5,500 nucleotides of DNA from assembly GCA_017998575.1 (NCBI GenBank), contig JAGOCV010000273.1:1-5500 (forward strand), in the 5' to 3' direction. Made by a program: the position numbers and the translations under genes. This stretch comes from Burkholderiaceae bacterium. GTDB lineage: Bacteria > Pseudomonadota > Gammaproteobacteria > Burkholderiales > Burkholderiaceae. Every line of letters begins with the position of its first letter. Position 1 is the stretch's first letter. The notes under the pieces were generated by a model. It saw nothing but the letters and a program-made list of their open reading frames with translations, had not been told where the DNA came from and did not search any database. Positions 1 to 3,889 of this stretch are shown here, one piece after another.

Positions 1-207
1 GTCAACGCGGTGCATGACCTGGCCGTGCGCGTCCAGCACGACCACAGACTGCCAGCGCGACAGCGGCTCAGGCCCTGCGTAGGCTGGCGGCAGCGTGGCG
101 CAGATTGCCTCGCGTCGCGCGTCGGCTTCTGCGCGTCGGCGGCGCTTGGCCTCGGGCGTGTTGCAGTGTGCCCACTTGCTGCGATGGTGCCGGCTGCGAC
201 TTTTCAT
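1..207 (-). CDS. Small basic phage protein, C-terminus outside window (partial)
   Basis: Seen: an open frame from an ATG at 207-205 runs without a stop to base 1, giving 69 residues that continue beyond the window. The N-terminus is strongly basic (MKSRSRHHRSKW, then an RRRR run near residues 22-25). A more ordinary stretch follows, with LPPAYAGPEPLSRW near residues 39-51 and a VVVLDAHGQV strand-like segment. No Shine-Dalgarno sequence is obvious. The ATG lies 17 bases beyond the TAG of the preceding gene. I do not recognise the family. The basic N-terminus could bind nucleic acid, but that is inference. It is probably the next gene of the phage operon, separated from the coiled-coil gene (stop at 1975) by the inserted cassettes. 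It could instead belong to one more cassette if 225-231 ends a degenerate attC site. Confidence 0.6.
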   Translation of the reverse strand, partial: MKSRSRHHRSKWAHCNTPEAKRRRRAEADARREAICATLPPAYAGPEPLSRWQSVVVLDAHGQVMHRVD

Positions 208-221
208 GGTTGCGGTATCGA

Positions 222-548
222 CTAGTTGGGCGGCTTGCTGTCATCGAAGCCGTGCTCCACAGCCCGCCAGTCACCGCTCCTGGCTTCGCGCATGTCCAGC
301 GCACGGAACTCGGCCGTGCGCTGGCGGCGGAACTTGCGCGCCGCGTTCACGTCGGCTGTCAGGGTCATATTCACTTGGCAGGCCATGTAGAGCCCGGTGC
401 TTTGGCCTTCCGGGGTGAAGTTCTCCACCAGCCAGTGGTACGTCATGCCGCCGCCGCCCGCGCGCTCCGGCGCCAGCCGCCCAACCCCTCGGTCAACCGG
501 AGTACCAACGGCAGGCGCGGCCGTCTCGCGTTGGTCAGGTTCGTTCAT
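222..548 (-). CDS. Hypothetical protein of cassette 1, N-terminus encoded by attC
   Basis: Seen: 108 residues from an ATG at 548-546 to a TAG at 224-222. The first 30 or so residues (PVDRGVGRLAPERA motif at 17-30) are the antisense reading of the L''/R'' arm of attC and the adjoining repeat. A Gly run and an internal Met at residue 35 follow. From there the protein looks ordinary: MTYHWLVENF, then TADVNAARKFRRQRTAEF, and an end in DDSKPPN. The T.D.N.A..F pattern recalls small phage proteins with a WTxDxNxAxxF stretch, but I cannot name a family. Initiation at Met35 (446-444) would give 74 residues without the leader; neither start has a strong ribosome site. The stop codon lies outside the cassette, in the left flank. 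Cytoplasmic, function unknown. Confidence 0.62.
   Translation of the reverse strand: MNEPDQRETAAPAVGTPVDRGVGRLAPERAGGGGMTYHWLVENFTPEGQSTGLYMACQVNMTLTADVNAARKFRRQRTAEFRALDMREARSGDWRAVEHGFDDSKPPN
225..231 (+). other. Left boundary core site of the cassette array (GTTGGGC)
   Basis: Seen: GTTGGGC matches the R' core consensus GTTRRRC, and its last six bases complement the R'' core of the first cassette (GCCCAAC, 479-485). Upstream I find no convincing L''/R'' partner. GCCCACT at about 169-175 is a poor core, and the sequences next to it do not pair. I therefore read this as the point where cassette 1 was joined to non-cassette DNA, with G225 from the target and TTGGGC from the cassette. It could also be the last remnant of a degenerate attC. 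Confidence 0.55.
457..502 (+). repeat. 46-bp repeat, copy A (attC left arm plus coding flank)
   Basis: Seen: 457-502 and 1864-1909 are identical at 44 of 46 positions (differences at 472 and 491). The repeat covers the R''/L'' half of attC and 22 bases of the cassette body before R''. On the minus strand it encodes PV[DE]RGVGRL[AV]PERAG in both genes. Confidence 0.85.
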
Positions 549-581
549 GCCGTTGGTCCCCGGTTACCTCAAACGTTAGGC
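479..581 (+). other. attC recombination site of cassette 1
   Basis: Seen, in + order: R'' GCCCAAC (479-485), spacer CCCTC, L'' GGTCAACCGG (491-500), ACCAACGGCA (504-513), a loop of about 34 bases, TGCCGTTGGT (548-557), L' CCGGTTACC (560-568), spacer TCAAAC, R' GTTAGGC (575-581). The two 10-base inner arms pair perfectly. L'' pairs with L' except for one extra C, the extrahelical base that marks attC polarity. R'' and R' differ at one position, as expected because R' after its G belongs to the next cassette. Length is 103 bp. The site also carries the start codon of the minus-strand gene 222-548, at the inner edge of the stem. Confidence 0.85.
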
Positions 582-588
582 CCCAAGG

Positions 589-1086
589 TCAGCCTTGAGG
601 GGTCTGCACAAGGCCGCCATAAGCGGCTGCAACGGCGCTTTGTGGCTCGCCGTGTGCCTCGGCTTCTTCCATCATCGCGTCGTCAAGCGCTTGGTCAAGC
701 TCTGCGGCGCCGCGCACTTTGAACGTCTCCATCGTCACCACTTGGCCTTCCAGCGTCTTGGCAAAGGCGTAGCGGGCGGCATCTTCGTTGGTCAAGTACC
801 AAAGCCGCTCAAAGTGTTCGGCTTGGTCGTTTGCCTGCTTCAGCGCCGCAGTCAGCCGCGCAATCTCGCTCTCAAGCCCCTGCGCCCAAGCGGTAAAGCC
901 TTTGAACGTCCAGCCGCCCAGCAGCGCAGCCACAGGCAGGCCCTCCAGGGCGTCAAGCGCACGGTTCACGGTATCCATGTGCTCGCCAGCACCAAGCAGC
1001 GACACACGTTCGCGTGCATACGTCAGTGCGTTGGGGCCTAACTGGTCGTTCGAGCCGAGTGCCCCCGGCGTTGCTTCTGTGGTCAT
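589..1086 (-). CDS. Hypothetical protein of cassette 2 with short coiled coil
   Basis: Seen: two adjacent ATG codons at 1089-1087 and 1086-1084 follow GGAGGA. The second has the better spacing (4 bases after GGAGG) and overlaps the previous gene's TGA as TGATG, so I chose it, giving 165 residues. The N-terminus up to about residue 18 (LGSNDQLGPN) is encoded by the attC L''/R'' arm. A helical region follows, with a probable coiled coil near ESEIARLTAALKQANDQ (about residues 72-88), then LWYLTNEDAARYAFAKTLEGQ and an acidic Met/Glu-rich stretch (LDDAMMEEAEAHGE). There are no cysteine pairs, signal peptide or membrane segment. The stop is inside the cassette, 8 bases before the GTTAGGC core at 575-581. 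I do not recognise the family. It is likely a small cytoplasmic phage accessory protein. Confidence 0.7.
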   Translation of the reverse strand: MTTEATPGALGSNDQLGPNALTYARERVSLLGAGEHMDTVNRALDALEGLPVAALLGGWTFKGFTAWAQGLESEIARLTAALKQANDQAEHFERLWYLTNEDAARYAFAKTLEGQVVTMETFKVRGAAELDQALDDAMMEEAEAHGEPQSAVAAAYGGLVQTPQG

Positions 1087-1131
1087 CATTCCTCCGTGGC
1101 CGGGGTCACCGGCTCAACTCCAACGTTAGGC
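1036..1131 (+). other. attC recombination site of cassette 2
   Basis: Seen, in + order: R'' GCCTAAC (1036-1042), spacer TGGTC, L'' GTTCGAGCCG (1048-1057), then TGCCCCCGG (from about 1060), which pairs with CCGGGGTCA (about 1099-1107). L' CGGCTCAAC (1110-1118), spacer TCCAAC and R' GTTAGGC (1125-1131) follow. L' is the exact complement of L'' apart from one extra C in L''. R'' and R' are perfectly complementary. The L''/L' boxes closely resemble those of the classical aadA-type attC (GTTCAAGCCG / CGGCTTAAC), from memory of that site. This is the cleanest of the four. On the minus strand it holds the end of the DUF551 gene, a GGAGGA ribosome site and the start of the next gene. Confidence 0.88.
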
Positions 1132-1469
1132 CGCTCCGCGCTGCCACAGCCGCCGTCGTCGCCGGGGCCTTCACACTCGCATTGCGGGTAAGTGCAGCCA
1201 CCAACAGGCGCGGCCGGCAGCGGCATCCAATGCGTCACGTCCTCGAACTCGAAGCCGTCCCACATGAAGCCGGTTTCAATAGTCGCGCTGCTCCAGCTCA
1301 GCGGCGCCTCGCGCTGCATCTGCCAGCAGTCAATCCACACCTTCGCGTGCGCGTTCTTCGGCGTGTACACCAGCACCGGGCTATCGCTGTCCGGCAAGCG
1401 CTCGCGCACGCTCACCCAGCGGCCCAACCCTGCGCTCAACAGGACTTGCGCCGGCAGGTCAGTTGTCAT
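1086..1469 (-). CDS. DUF551 domain-containing phage protein with Cys-rich tail
   Basis: Seen: 127 residues. The ATG at 1469-1467 is preceded by AAGGAG at good spacing, inside attC of its own cassette. After an attC-encoded leader (LLSAGLG), residues 17-88 match DUF551: RWVSVRERLPDSDSPVLVY at the start, a W-x-x-x-W-Q middle, and the signature DVTHWMPLPAAP at about 77-88. Known of the family: DUF551 proteins are common in phages and prophages, with no established function. Unlike a minimal DUF551 protein, this one continues with a Cys/Gly/Glu-rich segment (C92, C97, C99, C108). About 12 residues from roughly 116 on are encoded by the attC of the adjacent cassette. It ends in an ATGA overlap with the next gene, so translation is probably coupled. 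Domain call is strong; function unknown. Confidence 0.85.
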   Translation of the reverse strand: MTTDLPAQVLLSAGLGRWVSVRERLPDSDSPVLVYTPKNAHAKVWIDCWQMQREAPLSWSSATIETGFMWDGFEFEDVTHWMPLPAAPVGGCTYPQCECEGPGDDGGCGSAERPNVGVEPVTPATEE

Positions 1470-1513
1470 TCGTTGCTCCTTGCGGGCGCAAGCCCGTTAG
1501 CTCCACGTTGGGC
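1422..1513 (+). other. attC recombination site of cassette 3
   Basis: Seen, in + order: R'' GCCCAAC (1422-1428), spacer CCTGC, L'' GCTCAACAGG (1434-1443), CTTGCGCC (1445-1452), a loop of 32 bases, GGCGCAAG (1485-1492), L' CCGTTAGC (1494-1501), a 5-base spacer, R' GTTGGGC (1507-1513). The 8-base inner arms pair perfectly. L'' again has one extra C (GCT-C-AAC against the complement GCTAAC). R''/R' are perfectly complementary. The loop contains, on the minus strand, AAGGAG and the ATG of the DUF551 gene. Confidence 0.86.
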
Positions 1514-1518
1514 GGCTT

Positions 1519-1755
1519 TCAGTATTCGCTGCCGGGTTGCCCTGGCGCATTGCTGTCCGTGCATTCGTTGCGGTGGTTCGTGGCGTGAGGGCATCGCTTG
1601 TTGCCGCACTTCTGGCACACGATGAACTCCGTCATCTCGCGCGGCAGGCCCCAGCGCACGTCTCCGCGGTCTCTGATGCACTGGCGACAGTCGCAGGCCG
1701 GCAGCGGCTCATGCGGGCTCGGGTCGGCCGGGTCTTCGTGCAACTGCGTGCTCAT
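1519..1755 (-). CDS. Small zinc-ribbon-like phage protein
   Basis: Seen: 78 residues from an ATG at 1755-1753, which overlaps the previous stop as ATGA. A longer frame from an upstream start (to 1821) would run through the preceding gene and adds an unlikely N-terminus, so I took the coupled ATG. Cysteines are paired as in a metal-binding fold: C21, C23, C26 (CDCRQC), then C47, C50 (VCQKCGNKRC) with C55 and H57, and C65 (HRNECT). The C-terminus is SNAPGQPGSEY. The CQKCGNKRCPHATxHRNECTxSN...PGQPGS pattern is one I associate with small phage proteins of GC-rich proteobacteria. Zinc binding is inference. The stop lies 5 bases from the cassette boundary core. Likely cytoplasmic; role unknown. Confidence 0.78.
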   Translation of the reverse strand: MSTQLHEDPADPSPHEPLPACDCRQCIRDRGDVRWGLPREMTEFIVCQKCGNKRCPHATNHRNECTDSNAPGQPGSEY

Positions 1756-1952
1756 AGGTCGGTCGAGTGGTTTGTCATCCAGGCCGGTACGGTGCGCTCC
1801 TGGCGCATCCACTCGGGCCACTGCGCGACCTCACGGCGGCACGCCTCAATCTGCTCCAGGAATCCCGCGCGCTCCGGCACCAGCCGCCCAACCCCTCGCT
1901 CAACCGGAGAGCCCACGGCATCCGGCCCTGTCTCGTTTGCATGCTTGGTCAC
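1752..1952 (-). CDS. Small protein of cassette 4, N-terminus encoded by attC
   Basis: Seen: 66 residues from a GTG at 1952-1950 to a TGA at 1754-1752. The GTG sits exactly at the inner edge of the attC stem, the same position as the ATG of the cassette 1 gene in its attC. The frame stays open further upstream but would then overlap the end of the coiled-coil gene, so that extension is doubtful. Residues 13-30 (VGSPVERGVGRLVPERAG) come from the attC arm and match residues 14-31 of the cassette 1 gene. The rest (FLEQIEACRREVAQWPEWMRQE, then TVPAWMTNH) looks like a short amphipathic helix. No ribosome site is clear. ATGA coupling to the zinc-ribbon gene suggests it is translated. Function unknown. 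Confidence 0.55.
   Translation of the reverse strand: MTKHANETGPDAVGSPVERGVGRLVPERAGFLEQIEACRREVAQWPEWMRQERTVPAWMTNHSTDL
1864..1909 (+). repeat. 46-bp repeat, copy B (attC left arm plus coding flank)
   Basis: Seen: second copy of the 457-502 repeat, in the same orientation, in cassette 4. The match ends at the start of the inner attC arm, where the two sites diverge in sequence but keep complementarity within each site. Confidence 0.85.
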
Positions 1953-1980
1953 GCCGTGGTCGCCCGTGAATTGGTCAGGC
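1886..1980 (+). other. attC recombination site of cassette 4 (degenerate right arm)
   Basis: Seen: the left arm is canonical, with R'' GCCCAAC (1886-1892), spacer CCCTC and L'' GCTCAACCGG (1898-1907). The inner stem CCACGGC (1913-1919) pairs perfectly with GCCGTGG (1953-1959). The right arm is diverged: GCCCGTGAA at about 1962-1970 stands where L' should be, and the closing core is GTCAGGC (1974-1980) instead of GTTRRRC. A poor last R' is expected at the end of an array, because bases after its G come from the target DNA, here the last codons of the coiled-coil gene. Length is 95 bp. Confidence 0.72.
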
Positions 1981-3171
1981 CACACCACGATTGGCCTGGA
2001 TATGCGCAACCAGCGCATCGCACAAGCGCGGCCAGTCGCTCTCAGCGAACAGCACTGCGGCCTTCTCGGTGCCCACGGGATTGATGCCCAGGCTCTCGAC
2101 AAAGGCGCGGGTGAGCGTGAATCCCAGGCGGTCGGAGATGGCGCCGAGCTTGAGCGTGGTGATCGGCCCGCCAGCGGGGCCGGCGGCGGCCGGTTGCCCT
2201 GCGCCCATGGAGCCGCCGCTCGGGCTTGCATCGGCCGTGGTCGCTCGGTCGGTAGCGTCGGGCGTTTCCGCCTCTTCCTTCAAAACCTGGGGAGCGTCCG
2301 GCCCTTCGGTGTATTCCTTCGATGCGGCAGCGGCGCGTTCGCGGGCGTCGCGCTGCTGGATGGCCAGGGCCTCCAGGCGCTCTGACTCGGCGCGCGCCTC
2401 GGCGGCTTGGCGCTCGCGCTCGGCGGCGCGCAGCCGCTCCAGCTCGGCAGCCTGCTGCTCGGCCAGCCGGCGCAAGCGCTCGGTTTCCGCGGCCTGCTCC
2501 TCGCGGGCCTTGACCTCGGCATGCAGGGCCTGCAGCGCATTGCGCGCTTCGTCACGCGCGGCGACGGCCTGCTCGCGGTACTCCTGCCAGTCGTCGCCGA
2601 AATCCATGCCGTCCAGCACGGTGATGCCGCCGGCGATGCCGTCGGACGTCAGCCGCTTCTCGCGGGCGATGCGCACGTAGGACTGGATGCGCTCGATGCC
2701 GGCCTGGTGCTTGGCCTTGCGCTCGGCCTCGGCCTGCGCCTTGGCTTCGCGCTCGGCCTCGATCTCGTCCTCGCGGGCCTGGATGTTCGGCGTGATGAGT
2801 GCATCGGCCTTGCCGAACTCGGCCAGCACGCGGTCCTCCTCGGCGCCGATGGCCTTGCTGGCGCTGGCCAGCGTGGACTTCATGGCCTTGGTGAGCTTGC
2901 GCACGTCGGCCATAGGCTGCCCGATCAGGCGCCAGCGCAGGCTCTTGGCTTCGTCGATGCGGGCCTGGTTGGACAGGTCCAGAACCAGCCCGGTGAGCGC
3001 GGCCTTGGCCTCCTCGGCCTGGCGGCTGTGCGGGTAGAAGCCCGACAGCGCGATGGTCTTCAGGTCCATCGTGGCCAGGTCTTGCGCGGGCTCAGGCGCG
3101 GCGACCACTGCGCTGCGCGTCTGCTCGGCCATCGTCTCGTCGATGGGTGGGAATTCCAGGGTGGCGTTCAT
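1975..3171 (-). CDS. Coiled-coil phage protein of the recombination operon
   Basis: Seen: 398 residues. The ATG at 3171-3169 is one base after the exonuclease stop and has an excellent ribosome site, GGAGG 5 bases upstream, embedded in the previous gene's last codons. Residues 36-125 form a helical N-terminal region. Long charged Ala/Glu/Arg-rich segments predicting coiled coil span about 131-165 and 196-285. A low-complexity Pro/Ala/Gly linker covers about 287-337. A compact C-terminal domain at about 338-394 follows (KLGAISDRLGFTLTRAFVESLG, then TEKAAVLFAESDW and CDALVAHI). That terminal pattern recurs in phage proteins I have seen, usually of unknown role. Position after the annealing protein and nuclease suggests an accessory or scaffolding role in recombination or replication; this is inference. 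Its stop overlaps the end of the cassette array. Confidence 0.8.
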   Translation of the reverse strand: MNATLEFPPIDETMAEQTRSAVVAAPEPAQDLATMDLKTIALSGFYPHSRQAEEAKAALTGLVLDLSNQARIDEAKSLRWRLIGQPMADVRKLTKAMKSTLASASKAIGAEEDRVLAEFGKADALITPNIQAREDEIEAEREAKAQAEAERKAKHQAGIERIQSYVRIAREKRLTSDGIAGGITVLDGMDFGDDWQEYREQAVAARDEARNALQALHAEVKAREEQAAETERLRRLAEQQAAELERLRAAERERQAAEARAESERLEALAIQQRDARERAAAASKEYTEGPDAPQVLKEEAETPDATDRATTADASPSGGSMGAGQPAAAGPAGGPITTLKLGAISDRLGFTLTRAFVESLGINPVGTEKAAVLFAESDWPRLCDALVAHIQANRGVA

Positions 3172-3187
3172 GTCAGCCTCCGAAAAT
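3169..3187 (-). promoter_or_regulatory. Ribosome binding site embedded in upstream C-terminus (copy 1)
   Basis: Seen on the minus strand: TTCGGAGGCTGACATG. The codons TTC GGA GGC TGA give the exonuclease its C-terminal FGG and supply GGAGG 5 bases before the ATG of the coiled-coil gene. The same 16 bases occur at 5235-5220 before another gene. Confidence 0.8.
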
Positions 3188-3889
3188 GTCTGCAGGGATG
3201 GGGGTCGACGCCGTGGCCTTGGCTGAGGCTGCGGGTGCGGGCGCGGGTGCGACAGCGCGGCCGGTGATGGCGCCGCGCAGTTGCGCCTCGTACTGCCCGA
3301 CCAGCCGATCGAAGGCCATCAGGTCGTCGACCATGGCGTCCACCGCGTTGTCGTCGCGGTAGATCCGGCGCACCGTCAGGCGCAGCTCTGCGGGAAGATC
3401 GGGCGCCCACAGGATCAGGTCGCACCACTTGCGGCCCAGCAGCCACATCGAGCCGTTGATCTGGTCGATGTACTCGCCGTGCTCGCCGGCGACGACGGCC
3501 TTGAACAGCGTGTCGCTGCTCACCATCGTCTTGATTTCGACCATCCCGTCGTGATCGACCAGGCCGTCGGGGCTGGCGCCGAACTTGCCGTCGGTGGTGA
3601 AGGCGAACCCGACCTCTTCCACCAGCAGGCCGGTCGCGTCCTCGTAGGCAACGCGCGCCAGCGGCTCCTGCTCGGTGCCGAAGCGCATGGCACTGTTGAC
3701 GTACACGTCAGCAGCCTTCCCGCCGCACCGCTCGCGGGCCGTGTCCATGGCGTAGAGCTTGGCTTTGCTGGTGTACTCACCGTTCTTCAGCCGGTCTCGC
3801 GTGACCTTGAACTGCGAGCCGGTGATGCGGCCACGACGGGCATTCAGCCACTCGTCGGTGCCCTGCGGGGCGTAGCTCCACTCGATCAT
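3173..3889 (-). CDS. YqaJ / lambda-exonuclease family recombination nuclease
   Basis: Likely a 5'-3' double-strand DNA exonuclease that makes 3' single-stranded ends for the annealing protein encoded just upstream. Seen: 238 residues. GTDEWLNARRGRITGS (10-25) is the family's N-terminal motif, with the Ser seen in lambda exonuclease-type enzymes. FGTEQEPLARVAYE (70-83) supplies conserved Glu residues. GASPDGL with D108, then VEIK with E118 and K120, is the PD-(D/E)XK core, with spacing 10 and 2 as in lambda Exo as I recall it (D119, E129, K131). YIDQINGSMWLLG (140-152) is the Q-x5-W motif. The C-terminal 30 residues are Pro/Ala-rich and probably disordered. Length fits the family. Its ATG overlaps the ERF stop (ATGA), so synthesis of the pair is likely coupled. 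Confidence 0.93.
   Translation of the reverse strand: MIEWSYAPQGTDEWLNARRGRITGSQFKVTRDRLKNGEYTSKAKLYAMDTARERCGGKAADVYVNSAMRFGTEQEPLARVAYEDATGLLVEEVGFAFTTDGKFGASPDGLVDHDGMVEIKTMVSSDTLFKAVVAGEHGEYIDQINGSMWLLGRKWCDLILWAPDLPAELRLTVRRIYRDDNAVDAMVDDLMAFDRLVGQYEAQLRGAITGRAVAPAPAPAASAKATASTPIPADIFGG

Larger units (their letters stand above)
226..1974 (+). mobile_element. Array of four integron-type gene cassettes (CALIN-like, no integrase in window)
   Basis: Seen: five core sites of GTTRRRC type lie at 225-231 (GTTGGGC), 575-581 (GTTAGGC), 1125-1131 (GTTAGGC), 1507-1513 (GTTGGGC) and, degenerate, 1974-1980 (GTCAGGC). The last four each close a 92-103 bp attC-like site. Cutting between G and TT, as integron integrases do, gives cassettes 226-575, 576-1125, 1126-1507 and 1508-1974. 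Lengths of 350, 550, 382 and 467 bp are normal for cassettes. In three of the four, the first six bases are the exact complement of the cassette's own R'' core, as expected if each was once a circle with one attC. The strand given is the attC sense direction. All genes inside run the other way. No intI-like reading frame is present, so attI, if there is one, would lie outside the window. Confidence 0.82.

Noticed and set aside
130..231. A fifth complete attC ending at GTTGGGC (225-231)
   Set aside because: No left arm complementary to TGCGGTATC was found and the only core-like candidate (GCCCACT) is poor, so I kept it as a boundary core only.
105..722. Long plus-strand frame crossing the left array border and cassette 1
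   Set aside because: It runs across two core sites and several minus-strand genes, and has Arg/Ala/His-rich shadow composition.
595..1041. Plus-strand open frame filling cassette 2 and stopping in R'' (GCC TAA C), the usual cassette gene layout
   Set aside because: Its product is rich in His, Arg and Cys with no domain-like pattern, and it starts at TTG without a ribosome site. The minus frame has better composition, a GGAGGA site and coupling to the DUF551 gene. It should still be tested, because its position is what a normal cassette gene would have.
479..1980. The inverted repeats as transcription terminators or REP-type elements
   Set aside because: No T-runs follow the stems on either strand, stems differ in sequence between sites, and core boxes with polarity fit attC better.
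1953..2231. Upstream extension of the 1752-1952 frame to 159 residues
   Set aside because: The extension overlaps the coiled-coil gene's conserved C-terminal domain in another frame and is Pro/Arg/Ser-rich; the start at the attC stem edge fits the pattern of the other cassettes.
2407..3267. Long plus-strand frame opposite the coiled-coil gene
   Set aside because: It is Gly/Leu/Ala repeats complementary to Ala/Glu/Arg-rich coiled-coil codons, a typical GC-rich shadow; the minus gene has a strong ribosome site and recognisable architecture.
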